64,000 nt of DNA from Lepidodermella squamata (GCA_047495785.1 JBLDXI010000018.1:434001-498000), one strand, 5' to 3'. Numbered from the stretch's first letter, positions 23,612 to 36,900 are shown. Notes: generated by a model not told the origin, from the letters alone. Numbers and translations are program-made.

Positions 23612-26600
23612 TCACTGTTTGCGTGACTTGAACCTCGCCAGCACGGCGTCGACGCCCGTTTTCTTCTGAACCGGCGCCGCCGCCGCCGCCGCCGCCTTGC
23701 TACGCGCCTGCTTGCTACCACTTCGGCGACCAGTTGCAGCCGCCACTGGTTGCTGCTGCTGCTCGTCGTCATCTGATCCTGCTGACGAGACGACGCCGTC
23801 ATCGCCTTCGCCATCGCCATCGCGGTCGTCATCGGCGGGATCGAGCAGCGACGCCGATTGTTCGGCGAGATCCTTGCTGCGTTTCCGCAGTAGTTCGGCC
23901 TTGAGCAGGCGCTTGCGCTTCTCCACCGACAGCCCGCGAACCTTCAACCGCGGCTCCACCACAAATCGATCCGGTTTGCCAAGCTGAAAGCAAGAAAAAC
24001 AATGATATCCAATGACACCAACAAATGAATGCAAGCGTCACTCAAAATAAACGTCAATTTTCAATTGCAATTTTTGTAGAGCGATTATTTTCGCAATAAA
24101 TGAATCAGATCTGTACTATAACTCTACTACATTCTTTGGCGACCCAAATTTCAACATTATTTTACAAAATGTGACAATAAGCTTGTATGTATTCCCAGCT
24201 TCCCGAAGATTCCTAAGCTATCTTAAGCTATCTAGTGTCATCAACAGTCAATAATTAAGACTAACTAAAACACCAATCCAATAGATTCAATGCATTATCA
24301 GCAATAGATAAATTCATATTAAAAGTCAATCCAATTCATATTTTATAGATGCGGGACCATTCGAGGCTGTGATCCCAATCATGCAAAGATGAACCAGAGC
24401 TTGGTCTCCAACGTTGTCAGTAACTTTTCGGTGTATTCCTAGCTTCGAGTTTGAAGGTTCACGAAACCACATGATAGATTCAAAACATGAGACTTTGTTC
24501 CATCCGACAACCAACTATAATGTGACTAAAATGAAGCCGTTACAGCACGTGTAAGGCAAATAGCAAATGAGCCGCTCAAATTTGTTTCGTCCTCGGAATC
24601 CGAATCTGATGCCAAATCACAGCAATCACAATTTACCGTCACAATCACAACAACGACTGTAACGCCGAGTTCAGTGGCACGCACTATCACGGGCACGGGA
24701 AGGTGGTTTGAAATCACTTCGAAGCCTGAAGTATAGAATAAGACAGGAGGGAGGATAGAGCGACGCTTTCATGAATTATCTTGAATTGGACGAGTTGAGT
24801 TGTCACTTTGATCACATTGATGTATTCGTGTCGCCTGTTTCCAGCCGCACTTTTGGTTGTCGGATGTAAGTGCTTTCCCCACATCATGAGATTGCACTAC
24901 ACGGACAGTGTAAGTCTCTTAATTATTCCCTCAAGGCCAAAATTCCAAGCATTAAGAGTCTTAATCGGTTTCAAATGCTATTTTTAGAAGCAGACGTCCA
25001 ATTTTTCGAAACTATCGCCGTCGTCCGAGTTCTATTTAGGTCGAATGCCTGCCCTAAAAATAGCAGCTTCACGTTGAATGGTGCGTGACCAACGTTGAAA
25101 ATCGCTTGAGGGCTTATACACAATGTCTTTGAATTTAATGACTCGACCGTAATTGGCAATGACAGCTTCGAACGTCCGGTAAGCCCAGAATAATCTTAAC
25201 TTGAAGGTTTACGTAACTACTTAAAAGTGAGCAACTATGAATACGCTATACTATGAATCCGGCTAGGCCAAAGTCTCCCATCTCGCTAGTGCAAGGTGAC
25301 GTAGAATACTCATGTTGGGCATAACATTTGGTATTTGTAGCATCTCTAGCCGAATTTCTAGAGAGAGATAAAAAAGTGCACAAAGTGAGGCCAAGTTTCA
25401 TCTCATCGCCAGAAAAAAAGACATTTTTTCTCATTCTTCCGTTTGCTGCAGTCGATGTTCAACTTCTAATCGGCCTCGATACAACGGTGGTACGTCTTGA
25501 TGACGAATAAGCAATCGTGTCTACACAATTGAAACGCTTTCAAAAACGCGGTGGGAGCAACGCATTATGTAGGGCGCAACTCGAACCGTCTTTCATTCGT
25601 AAATATTATAAAATGAAATCATTCAATTCTCTAGCTATACGCGCCGAAACTCAGACTTACCTGTGTGTGCTAACCCGATTGTTCATCGACCTTATAAACC
25701 GGGTCGTCGCCACATCACATTACTGCAATTAACCTATGCTGGTCAGAACGCCGCCTCTCAATCATTCCAATCTACGCCACCTATCTTTAATCACAGCTTG
25801 ATAACCCTTATTACTAATGATAGGTTGTTTTATATTTTAACCTGATACTTAAATAAAACTTGATACAATATGAATAATTGTCTTTTAACAATAACGAGAC
25901 CAGCCTCAAAACATGATTAAAGCTGTCGCACCCGATCGCACGCTTCGACCCGTCACATGTGAATGAAACCTTGGAGGAACTTGGTCGAATTCTTCCGAAG
26001 CCTGATGGTGACACGTATTTGGCCTATTGCATAGATTTGAAGCTGATAATTTCGCCAACCAAATTCTTAAACCGAAATTTGGTACGACATCCTCTCGAAG
26101 GTTAAAAGGGGAAAATCAGCACTTCACACTTCCTTTCCTAACGTTTCAATCAGCCTGCACCGTTTGTAGGTTCAATTTAGGAAAAAGTTACATATAGGTA
26201 TTCCGCGAATTAAAATAAGGCGGTGCTGCTATTCATTGTTCATTTGCCGTGAAAGGCTAGAAAAAATGCAATAGCTGAAACTTACCAGTTTTTTGCGTCT
26301 CTCCTGCTCGCGTTCGATGGCGGACGGGCGGTGGATCTCGAGCACGCGGCTCGGGTCGAGGTCGATGAGCTCGGGCTGGATCTTGTCGAGGAGCTGGCGC
26401 ACCTCGGCTTCGCGCCGCTGCGCCTTCGTCATGAACGGGTTCGCCTCGGTGCCGTCGAAGTTGGGCTCGCCGGCGCCCGGCACCAGCATCGTGCCGACGC
26501 CGCCGTCGAAGCCGTACGCGAGCACGTCCTCGAACGGGCAGAACCGCACGTTGTCGACGGTGCCTCGCAGCGAGTGTCGCAGGTACGGCTTAACAATCGC

Positions 26601-29409
26601 CGATGACGCATCAGCTTGATCTGCCGCCAGGTACGTCTCAGGCTCCATGACGTGGATGGAGGGGCCGAAGGCGGCGGCGAGCAGGCCGCGCTGGCTGAAC
26701 GCGAGACTCGCCGCGCCAGCCGGCAGGCGGTGGGTGGCGAGGCGCTCGCTGGCGTTGCGCAGGTCCCAGATGGCGAGGCGGCGGTCGACGCCCGACGTCG
26801 CCAGGTAGTTGCCGGTCGGGTCGACGGCGAGCGCCTGCACCGGCGTGGTGTGGCACAGCAGCTTGACGATGGGCTCGCGCACGTTCGGCGACCACATCGT
26901 GACGGTGCCGGGCCGGTGGCCGAGCAGCACGATGGCGTTCGCCGGATTCGCGGCCATGACCGAGAGCGGGTGCGGCTCGCGCGTCGCGAACGACGCCACC
27001 AGCTTGCCGACGGACACGTCCAGGTAGGAGAGGAAGCCGGACGCGTGCGCGCCCACCAGCAGGAAGTGGTACGGCAGGAACTCGAGCCGCTCGACCGCGT
27101 CCATCGCGTTCACGCAGTGCAGCTCGATGCCCTGCGAGTCGTAGATGCACAGCCGCCGTTGCGCCACCGCGTACATGCCTACATGCGAATGAATGATTGA
27201 AAGAAAACGCAACAGTTTAATATACACGAACAATCGCCCAATAGGTACTATCTATCATAAAAGATTATTCGAAAAACTGATCGAGAGCTATAAATTTCGA
27301 ACAAATATTCGTTCTTCCTAGAATAAAGGGCGAATATACATTAGAATGGTCAAAAAACCGCATGAAATTTTTTCGACTATTCTTGCGTCATATCCAATAA
27401 AGCTGTCGCACCCAGGCTGATAGCCACCAAAGGATAGCAGCTTTTCGAGCATCTAGCGTTTAGATAGGAGCATACTTTTTTCCCCATCAGATTTAAAAAA
27501 AAAATGCTCGTCAAATCTGTTTCGGTTGGCATGGATCGCCTTGACGCGTAGTAAGGACACCAAAGACAAGGTTAAGACGTCTTTTGAAGAGTCTGATAAA
27601 CAGATTTATACCCCTTGGAGTGCGTAATCTTCATAATAATAACAGGCGTACGCTAACACTAAAATCCGCGGCTAAGACCAAACCCGTGTCACATAAGTGA
27701 ACAAACATAAAAACAGGCGGAAACTGGTCACTTTTACTACATCGAATCACACCACGGTTTCACGATCGGTTTGAGGCAGCGTTGCTTGGTCAAAAGCGGA
27801 AAGGCTGCGTGTGATGTCGGAATCGGTGGCGAAATAATAATAGCGTTCTGCCGAGCAAATGCCCTGTCAACGTGTCCGCTATCGTCGGATCCGGTAAGAG
27901 AAGCAGCGTTCTACAGTCGACTACATAGATCGAACCAGTTTCACTTTTGCTTCAACTTCAACTTAAGCCAAAATTCGAACAAATTCAACATTCAAAACAG
28001 TTCAATACGTTTTGGGTATATTGCCTACAAGTATTGCGAAAATCAAACGCTTCAACCTGTAACTCTTTTATTGCACCTAACTGTTGACTGTCTACAAACT
28101 ATCGATCGATTATACCTAAGCTTATTTGAACAAGGCTGATTTTGATGAAACTGTTTTACCGAATGCTCTGCGCGAATGTGAAAGTTCCATTTTTGCTACA
28201 ATCTGCACTTTTGCTACAAGCATGGTTTCAAACACCCTCGCTCAACTGGATCTGCAAGGGGAAAGTGACTAAAACGACTACCAACTTTGCCAGTCAATTA
28301 GACAGTCTTTTATCTATTTTTCGTCAAGCATCACTCGATCCCGCAAGTTGGGTCCGTTCCTGTAACAGATACCAACCTAGACGTTTCTGTACTACCTAGA
28401 TTGACGACATCCAGCTGTCACTCCTCTAGCTGAGAGATCTTAGAGAAATCAAACTGGGAATCCTTACTAAATAATTCATTAGGCTACCATTATATTTTTT
28501 AATAAATATAGCAAACGACTTATTAAAAATGCATCGCAAGGAATGAACAAAGTGATGGAAGCTCAGAAAACCAAAATAGCTCAAGAATCTGGGTATTTTC
28601 GATTTCATAACTGGTATATGTAATTCCAAACTGGCTAGTTCAAATAGTTTCAACAACTCACTTTCATTGTGAAGGAAAGTAACGTCTCGAACGCGTTCTC
28701 GCACGTGCAGCTCACAGGCGAGCCGTTTCGTCTGCCAGTCCATAACAGCGATGTGACCGCGTTGCCCAGCCAGCGCCATATGCCGGCCGGCTCGAGACAG
28801 CGCCACGCGGTACGGCCCGAACGAGTCCAGCTTCAACTCGAACACCTTCTGCTGCGTCGCGAGGTCGACCTGCTTCATCAACTGCGCCTGCGTCAGCGCA
28901 CTCGCCGCGTCGTCGTTCGCGCCCAGCGCCACGCCGCCCGCCGACTCGGACTGCAGCAACTCGGCGGCGGCGGTGAGGCGCAGCGCCGACGCGTAGCCCG
29001 CCTCTTTCGCCTCGAGTCGCTGTTTCGCGTGCTTCGTCTTCACGCCGTGCTTCGTGTCAACCGGCTCGTCGCGGTAGTACTTGGCCAGCCGCTCCTCCGG
29101 AATCTCCACCGGCACAATCGGCGACAGATCGCGCTTTTTCCGCTCGTACTTTTTCGCCATTCCATCGCTTCGGTTTCTCTTCGCTCCAGATTTTTTTGAC
29201 GGGTCTTTTGCGCGCAGGGCATTCAGGGTCCGCCTACGCTGTTGCTTGTCTTCGGCGGTTTTGCCGACCTGGCCGAGATTCGCCTCGATGACTTCAGCAT
29301 TGGCGGACAAATCCTCAACGACCGGTTTGGGTTTCGCCTGTTCACTGCCGTGCTGCTGCTGCTTCTTGCCAGGCGCGTCCTTGTGGTCGCCGAAATAGCG
29401 ACTCCTCAT
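23612..29409 (-). CDS. WDR46: WDR46 / UTP7, small-subunit processome WD protein
   Basis: Nucleolar WD-repeat protein of the small-subunit processome needed for 18S rRNA maturation. Exons in coding order: 29409-28662, 27178-26286 and 23983-23612, joining in frame to give 670 residues (human 610). The N-terminal 200 residues are Lys/Arg/Ala-rich. The propeller begins with LDSFGPYRVALSRAGRHMAL and continues through GIELHCVN, RLEFLPYHFLLV, GFLSYLDVSVGKLV, LGHRPGTVTMWSPN, LAVDPTGNYLATSGVDRRLA and LAFSQRGLLAA. The signature FCPFEDVLAYGFDGG and LVPGAGEPNFDGTEANP is almost identical to human WDR46. The last exon is basic and low-complexity, ending LARFKSRKQ, like the human ALDRFVR tail. Introns are large here (1483 and 2302 nt). 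It is the last gene of a same-strand trio with ANAPC7 and BUD31; an acceptor (AATTTTAG, AG at 29431-29432) precedes the ATG. Confidence 0.95.
23984..26285. other. WDR46 intron 2
   Basis: A 2.3-kb intron, unusually long for this window. It includes a plus-strand open frame without an ATG at about 25917-26105 (see findings). Nothing else is recognisable. Confidence 0.5.
27179..28661. other. WDR46 intron 1
   Basis: A 1.5-kb intron. It shares the 15-mer AAAGCTGTCGCACCC (near 27401) with intron 2 (near 25919). No coding feature is supported. Confidence 0.45.
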
Positions 29410-29837
29410 TCGTTACAACAAAAATAAAACCTAAAATTGGGGAAAAAATCATCATGAAAATAGCTGCTTTCTCGGTAGATGCCCAAGTTTCTAATGAATC
29501 CTAACCTTGAGTCAGCAGTGGCCTTATCAAGATTTGAAAGTATTCCGAATCAACTACTTGTCCGTTTTCGAATTCTGCTTCGATTCAAATATTCTACTAG
29601 ACTGACTACAGCTTTATCAAAGAAATTAACTAGAAACACTGCGTAATGTATCGTTTTATTTATGCAAAGAGTCAAAAAGAGCTTGTCACAAAGCTGTACA
29701 CAAAAACGAGAAAGAGAGAGGGTGGGAGAGCGAGAATTGGCGACCGGCTATTTTTTTCTTTGTTGTTGTTGTTGTTGTTGCTGCTTCAAACACGCATTCA
29801 TCCATATTATAGAATAAAACTAATGGTAATGGTCGAT
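29410..29837 (-). promoter_or_regulatory. ANAPC7-WDR46 intercistronic region
   Basis: 428 bp between the ANAPC7 stop and the WDR46 ATG on the minus strand. A poly(A) signal for ANAPC7 (TTTATT on the plus strand near 29654) is followed some 220 nt later by the acceptor-like CCCCAATTTTAG (AG at 29431-29432), 21 nt before the WDR46 ATG. Compatible with an operon spacer or with a 5' UTR intron. Confidence 0.35.
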
Positions 29838-32724
29838 TTAAAACCCGTTGCCGCTGTTGCTGTTCGCGTTCACGTAATCGCTCGCGCTGTTGTCGTCGGC
29901 ATTCATCGGCCCAGAACCCGAGCCGGACCCTCCGCCGGTGTTGCCCCCCGCACCCGTCGATGACGCTGTCGCTCCTGCCGCCGATGCTGGGAATGGATTG
30001 CTCAGCGAAGCGACGACGGCGCCGTGAGCGGCCGTCTGGATTTTCCGCAGCAGGTTCTGTGCCTCGGGCGACTTGGAGTCGTGCACGAGGTTCAGGTGGT
30101 ACATGGCCTCGTTCGGCTGGCCGAGCCCGTAGTAGCACTCGGCCATCAGCTGGTGCACGGCGCCCGACGGCTCCAGCTCCAGCGCCTGGTTCAGCACGTC
30201 CAGCGCCGGCTGGTATCGCTTCATCTCGACTAGAACCTATCCAAGCAAGCAAATTAAATCAGTAACCAACAACAAATTTGGAAAGCACATTATGGCTAGT
30301 TGGGATTGAATTGTTGGCAAACTCTAAGCGAAATGACCAAATTTGAAATAGTGAATTGCCAATTGGTTTCCAAGTTTCCAAGTGTCCCGTGTTGAAACGA
30401 TTTTACTCTCAGTGCGTAGAATATGTTGTGAATCTAGACCTGAATCTCATCCCGATATTAGACTCTTCTGCTAATTTTCTCGCAGTTGAACTCCTCGAAT
30501 AAATGCTTACATTTCACTATTCACTTCAAAATTCAATGTTTCGATAGCGGATATTTGATAGTTTACTAAGAAAAAGAGCAGGCGTGCAGTGTTTTTTAAT
30601 TGATTTTCCAGTATTTTCCCGCTACCCCAGCTTTTCAAAATTATCTCCGCTACTGCCAGCGTCACATTCGGATTTAAACCTATACTTAGGTTCATGAAAC
30701 TGAAAGCTCTAACCGGCTACATCTACCGAGGAGCGTCAAGCCCCGATGTGCTTCTCGCACCTTTTACGGAGGTTCGAAATAGTCGAAGTCTACAATAATT
30801 TCTGTTCCCAGCTTCAATGTTGACCACATGTTAGCCTCAACTAGCCTAACATAGCCACCATTTCTGTGCAGGCCGAATAATCGTCGAAATCATAACATGG
30901 AAACAAACCTGAGCCATGCCGATGCACGCCTCGGGCAGCGACGGTTCGATTTTGAGTGCGCGCGCGTACGCCGCCCGCGCCGCCTCGTTCTGCATGGGCG
31001 TCTGGCGCAGCACGGAGGCGGACAGCAGCTGGAAACGCGGGTCCGAGCGGAATATGTTGGCGTAGTACTGCGTGTGGGACACGGCCTGCTTCTGCGAGCG
31101 CTGCTTCAGCCACAGCGCCACCAGCGAGTCGTGCGCCTCGTAGAAGCCCGGCGCCGTCGCGATCAGCTTCGTCAGCTGCTGCTCCGCGTCGCGCTTCAGG
31201 TCGGCGGCGCGGTGCGCGTTCGCCAGCGCCAGCTTCGCGTGCACGTTCGACTCGTCCAGCTCCACCGCCCGCTTCGCTATCGCAATTATTCCAGACCGCA
31301 CCTGAAATATAGGCACATGTAATTCACTCTTGAAAAGTTGCTATTATTCAGAAACTAGAGCATGAGATTGGCTCTAGTTCCAGCGATAGAAATTGAACTT
31401 TGCCAGCTCAGTATTTTAAATGCTTGCCTTCGGTGGTGCTTCAAATTTTGGATTCTTCGCCAATTTTGAAAAGGCTTCAAGTTCGAATCAATACTTATTC
31501 AATTCATCCAAATACTGAGTGTTTTGGTAATTCCTGGCAACTTTCAGAACTCGGCTTATTGACTCAAAATCTAAAATCTATTAACCAGAATTCTGAATTG
31601 TCGTTTGAACGCAGAAGGCAAAAATGATTTTTGTCTCAAAATCTGCTTTTTGTTTTTTTTAATCCTGAACACTAAAACATCAAAGACATGAAAATTACCT
31701 TCCGTTGTAAAATCGCGGCATACGTGAGTGCGACCCATGTTTGGCACAACTGACCACATCCGTTGGCTTCGAGATTGTAGACGAGATTCGTCAGTTCCGG
31801 CAGCTGTTCCTTCGAGTATAAATAATATGCGTATGAGTCGGTAAAACGCGGATCGGACGGGTATTTCGCATGCAGCCTTTCAAATTGCTTCACAGCCTTC
31901 GCGAAATGCCCGCGCAACAAAACAGCTCTCGCTGTATAGAATCCCAAATGGAAATCGTCATGAATATGCATCTTCTCGGCGACGAAAAAGAACGATTGCA
32001 CGGCCTCCTTTGCATCCTGACTCGATAATGCGTTGAGCCCTTTAACGAATGTTATAATCCAGTCGCATTCCTGAATAACAGCTGATCCCGAGTTTGAAAC
32101 AACTTGTAGTACGTCCGCGAACTTCAACAATTTTTTCGATAGAATGTGTTCGATTAGCACGAAAGACAACGGACATTCTTTTAGCACAGCTTTGTAGCAC
32201 GTCCCAGCCGCTTTTGAATTGCCCTTCTTTTCATAGAGCTTCGCCATTGCTAAAACTATTTTGGCGGAGCGTTGTTTAACATTGATAGATTCAAGTATGG
32301 AAAGAGCTTCGCGAAGCATTTTCAACTGAACATAACATTTGTGTAACCGGTATTTAAATTCGATGTCAACGTGCGTGTCCTGGCCAAGAGATGACGCCGA
32401 AGCCCGGCCACCGCCGGAGGAATTTACTGAATTAGACGACGAAGCACTGATTTTGCTGTGCTGGCTCATCACTTTTTTCATGATTAACGCATTTTCGTAC
32501 ACTTCCTGAGCCCGTTTGTAAAGCTGACGGTTGAAAAAGCAGTCGCCGTATTGAATAAGGAAATTGTAATAACTGCCTAACTGTACGGCCGATAGATCAG
32601 CTGCCAAGTTTTGTGGGTCACTCAGAAAATTGCAGCTTGAATAAATTAGCGACCCGATAACTTCGCAGTCTTCGTACATTTCCTGCGAGAAGACCATGCG
32701 AAAATGCACCAGCAATGAGTTCAT
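29838..32724 (-). CDS. ANAPC7: ANAPC7, anaphase-promoting complex TPR subunit
   Basis: TPR scaffold subunit of the APC/C ubiquitin ligase that drives mitotic exit. Exons in coding order: 32724-31699, 31301-30909 and 30236-29838, all phase 0, giving 605 residues (human about 565). It is built of TPR helices throughout, e.g. LGSYYNFLIQYGDCFFNRQL with YKRAQEVYENALIMKKV, YKAVLKECPLSFVLIEHILS (human APC7: YKEVLRQCPLALDAILGLLS), and CDWIITFVKGLNAL against human LDWLSVWIKAYAF. The C-terminal exon gives LDVLNQALELEPSGAVHQL and GLGQPNEAMYHLNLV. The end is Gly/Ser/Ala/Asn-rich where the vertebrate protein has an acidic tail. A linker of Ser/Gly/Ala (about 90-112) interrupts the N-terminal repeats. CDC27 or another APC/C TPR protein is less likely because the N-terminal TPRs track APC7. 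Confidence 0.87.
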
Positions 32725-32862
32725 CTTATCTTAAGCTCCTAGAAAACATTCAAAACACACGATTCGTTACTTCAACAGCTTTTTATTGATTTTTTATTTG
32801 TTTCATATTAATACAAGGTAATAACAAAGGTGGAAATAACACAGGTCCATGAAGAAGTCACG
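32725..32862 (-). promoter_or_regulatory. BUD31-ANAPC7 intercistronic region
   Basis: 138 bp between the BUD31 stop and the ANAPC7 ATG. On the minus strand it contains two AATAAA signals (32798-32793 and 32787-32782), then about 40 nt later GAATGTTTTCTAG (AG at 32739-32740), then 14 nt of leader and the ATG. This order of poly(A) signal, short spacer, acceptor and ATG is that of animal operons resolved by trans-splicing. Confidence 0.5.
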
Positions 32863-33297
32863 TTAGCCGGAACAGCCACGGCAACCACAATTAACACATT
32901 CAATAATGCGATCAGCGTCCAGCTTTGTTTTAGGGACACGGCATACACAGTTTGTTCCAAAATTTGTATCACGCGGTTGAATACACCGCAGGCAACACAG
33001 ATTCTCATAGCCTGGCTTTTTCCACTTCGCAATCAGGTTCTGATCAGCAATGCCTTCTTTCATGCAAAACTCGTAAAGTTCCTTACTGATAGCTTTGCGT
33101 TTGTGAAACAAATCAAAGATATAACGGGAACGTTGGTGATGAATGCGGAAAATCGGCCATAAAGCTTCGGCTTTACGCTTGCCCTCGTGCGGTTCGGCTT
33201 CGGCCTCTTTCATTTTCTTGTCAAGCTCATCCAACGTCGGCTCGATCATCTCCCAACCATCCGGAGGCGGCTTCTTGCTTTTCCTGACTTTAACCAT
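32863..33297 (-). CDS. BUD31: BUD31 (G10), spliceosome protein
   Basis: Small, extremely conserved component of the activated spliceosome. One exon encodes 144 residues, the same length as human BUD31. It opens [20 protein letters not shown], continues [12 protein letters not shown] and [19 protein letters not shown], and ends with a cysteine-rich zinc-binding region ([38 protein letters not shown]). Family identity is near certain. It is probably the first cistron of a BUD31-ANAPC7-WDR46 transcript and faces hnRNP L head to head across 656 bp. Confidence 0.97.
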   Translation of the reverse strand: MVKVRKSKKPPPDGWEMIEPTLDELDKKMKEAEAEPHEGKRKAEALWPIFRIHHQRSRYIFDLFHKRKAISKELYEFCMKEGIADQNLIAKWKKPGYENLCCLRCIQPRDTNFGTNCVCRVPKTKLDADRIIECVNCGCRGCSG

Positions 33298-33953
33298 ATT
33301 CTATAAATAGAGAATACAGCTGAGTTCAAAAATCAAGAATCAACTGACAGAGTAAACAGAAGTTAGAGAAGAAAAGCAAATAAAAGTCTGAAATAAAAGT
33401 TATTAACACTGGAAACTGGAGCTGGAATATCCGTCACCCGTCAGCGTTTACCGTTAACAAACACAGCGTCAACTAACTCAGACAGGTGCGACGTATGAGT
33501 TACCTGAGCCAGATGATGCGAAGTCGGCAGCCGTTTCCAGAAAATTAAATATGTTTTTATTTTCAATTATAATATTTTTAATTTCTCAGATGGTGGTATT
33601 ATTCATTTAATATAATTATAAAATAAAAAGATAAACATTTTCTCAAAAATCGCGCGACCCACGTGGGTTTTTTGGCGCCAAACGTCCGACCGCGAGATCG
33701 CGAGATGCTCAAAGCCCCGAGGAAGAAACCGCCGTCACGCGGGTCACTTTGAAGACTTTGAAGATTCTAAGATTCTATCGCTGCCTGATTGTAAATTACT
33801 CCTTTGCGGCAAGATCTCGCAAAATCTGAGCTCGGTCTCATTTTTTATCCTCGTTTGCCAAATTTTTAAATCACACACATTTTCGGTTAATTACTAATCG
33901 CTCAAATTTTTCTAGGATTTTACCTTGGTGTTGAACATGATCAGTCGATAGTT
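33298..33953. promoter_or_regulatory. divergent promoter region BUD31 / hnRNP L
   Basis: 656 bp between two divergent starts, so it should hold both promoters. It is AT-rich around 33540-33640. No coding region is supported. Confidence 0.5.
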
Positions 33954-36900
33954 ATGCACGATTCATCAAAAAGGCTGCGCTTGTCTGATGTTCGTTTTTT
34001 AATTTTGATGTTTTTAACATGTTCAACTTTGCCGTCTTGTTCAGGACGGTGTGCAGCATAGAGATCGTGATCGAGACAGAGATAGAGACCACCATCAGTC
34101 CGATGGCCACCTTCATTCGCCTTCCCTCGTAGTTCACGTGCGGGGTCTTCCTGATGGCGTGGTTGAAGGTGAGCTCCGCGGTGCCCTTGGCCAGTTCGGC
34201 CACATCGCTGCCGTGCTAATGATACCCAAGAAGCGCCAAGCCTTGGTTGAATTCGAGCAAATGGAATCGGCGATGGATTGCGTCAACTGTTCAGCTGTAA
34301 GTATCAATTCATTAAATTTGCATGCATTGAACCTTTTTCTATGTGTTAGGATCGCCCTGTTCTCATCAGAAATATGCCTGTTTATTTCAATTATTCCACG
34401 AGCGAAAGAATAATTCGGTCACCATTCGAGTAAGTCAATACTATTGTTTATTGGTGCTTTCTAAATCTTCATTGGGTATTCAGGAAGCCTCAGGAAGAGT
34501 CGTCCGAAGTAAACAATGTATTGTTGATTACCGTCACTAATCCAGTCTATCCGATAACATGTGAAGTGATGCATGCAATCACTCACAGTATCGCACAGCC
34601 AGTTCGTTGTGTGATATTCAGGAAGAACGGCGTTCAGTCTATGCTCGAATTCAATACACCGAATGAAGCTACGCGTGTGCGTCAGCAGCTGCAAGGCGCC
34701 GACATCTATTCAGGGTGCTGCACCCTGAAAATCGAATACGCCAAGCCGAAAAAACTCAACGTTTTCAGAAACGACAACGAATCCTCGTGGGATTGGGTCA
34801 CTCCTAACCTCGGTTTGTCTATTAGTCGCTTAATTTCTAGATGAATAGCTCCTATGATGGTTGACTACATCAAATGATCTCTATGATTCCAATTTTTTCT
34901 TGCTGAGACTTATTTTCCATTCTCTTTTAATAAGTTACATTTTGACGTTGGATAATCTGTTTGGTCTTCCAGATTCTGGGATCTCAAGGCATCATAGCGG
35001 TTCTGGGCTGTTGCCCGACCCCACTGTTGGATCGTCGCCACCGTTTCCTGGTGGCTACGGCAATTTCCCCCCGCCCCCTCCTGTCGGAGCTGCTTACGGC
35101 CCCGGCTACGGTTCTGGTCCTCCTCCCGACCACGAACGAGTGCATCGTCGCCCGCACACTTCGCACGGTTACTACCAACCGGCTCCTGGCCCTCCCTCAG
35201 ACGGCTACCATGGATCGGCACCACGAGGTGGAAACGGTAGGAGCGGGTCTTCTAACGACGACCTCGACTACGCGCCGTCTCGGCACAGTCGCAGTCACGG
35301 TCCGCCTATTGGCGACGGCGGCCAAGCGAGGACGTTCTCGCCCGGCTCTCGGCTGCCCATGCAGCCTGGTTGTGTGATTCTTGTTTATGGTCTTGCCGAA
35401 AAGTGGAACTGTGATAAGCTGTTTTCGATCCTCTGCATGTACGCCAACGTTGTTAGGGTAAGCTAATCAGCTAATCTGTTACTCAACCATTTATAAAATG
35501 ATGCTTGACTACATCAAATGAAGATTCTTATGATTCAAATTTTCACTCCCTGATTATTTTATTATATTGGCATGTATTTTCTTTGTGATGCGTGATGCTT
35601 TGTTTAATCAGCTTTTTGTGTAATTTTATTGCTGCAGATTAAGTTTCTCAAGTCGAAAGAAGGTTCAGCAATGGTGCAACTAGCTCAAGTAGAACAGGTC
35701 GAAAACGCAATACAAGCTCTGACTGGAACGCCAGTTTACGGCGGTCGGCTCAATATTCAGTAAGTTATCGTCACGAATCGCCTGAATTTCGATGATGTAA
35801 ATAATTGTTGCTTTCAGCCACTCTCGTCAACTGTACATCGAAGAATTCGGCGGGCGACCAGCCTCGCTCCCCGACCTGACCCCAGCGTACAAAGACTACT
35901 ACAGGCCCCCCTACATCGCTCTTCAACGGTTCTCAACGCCCGAATCTGCAGCTAAAAACCGTTGGTTTTCTCCGAAATTGAAATTGCATTTTCAAAATGA
36001 TGCTTGACTACATCAAATGATCAAATTGATTCAAATTTTTCTTCCTGATTGAATTTATTTCGAAATGTTTACGGGCAAAATTTGAACTATTCTAGAAGTT
36101 GATTGTTAACAATTGCTCTTTGTTGTGTAACAGGGCTGCAGGGTCCGTCGCCGGTGCTGCACTTCTTCAACGCGCCGCCGAACGTGAACGACGAACAGGT
36201 GGTGGCGATGCTGAACGGCTGCGGCTCGCCGCCACCGATCAAAGTCCGGTTGCTGCAAGGAAAAAGTGATCTTCACTTCGCAATCGAAAGAGTAACGGGC
36301 CTCTTCGGGGGCCCGGCGTTATTTTTGCAAATTTTCTAAATTGTTTTCTGTCAATCAGAGAAGATTTTACGCTTTTGACCCGATGTTTGATGTCCCGAAC
36401 GCTAGTGCTGCTTTTCGCTCAAGTTTGGCAAGTTAATTCAATGTTAAATCATGTGAGATGATGATGTGGTTTCAAACTACAAACAATGAACAACAAAACA
36501 CCACCGCAGTGAGGGTTTGCGATTTTTGACACTGTGACCCGGTGCACCATACCGTACCACCAACTGACATACACCTTAAGAAGCGCATTAGGCAGAACAC
36601 CCACCCCCATCACCATTTTTTCGCCCCCACTTTTAAAAGTAGATGAATCGCATCCGACGACGTGATTCGCTGTCTCTCTCTCGCTCTTGACGTGATTTGT
36701 ATTATTTTTCAACTACTACTACTACTACGTTGTTTGTTTGTTTGGAAAAAGAACTGCGCTTGTTTGCCTGACCATTATGCCACGGTAAGAAACATTGTGT
36801 ACTTAATAACTATCGATCTAATATACCTACGTGCCGCCACCCCTATTTCAATCAATTTCTCGTCGTATGTTTTTTTTTTGGCTTTAATTTTTTTCTGCTG

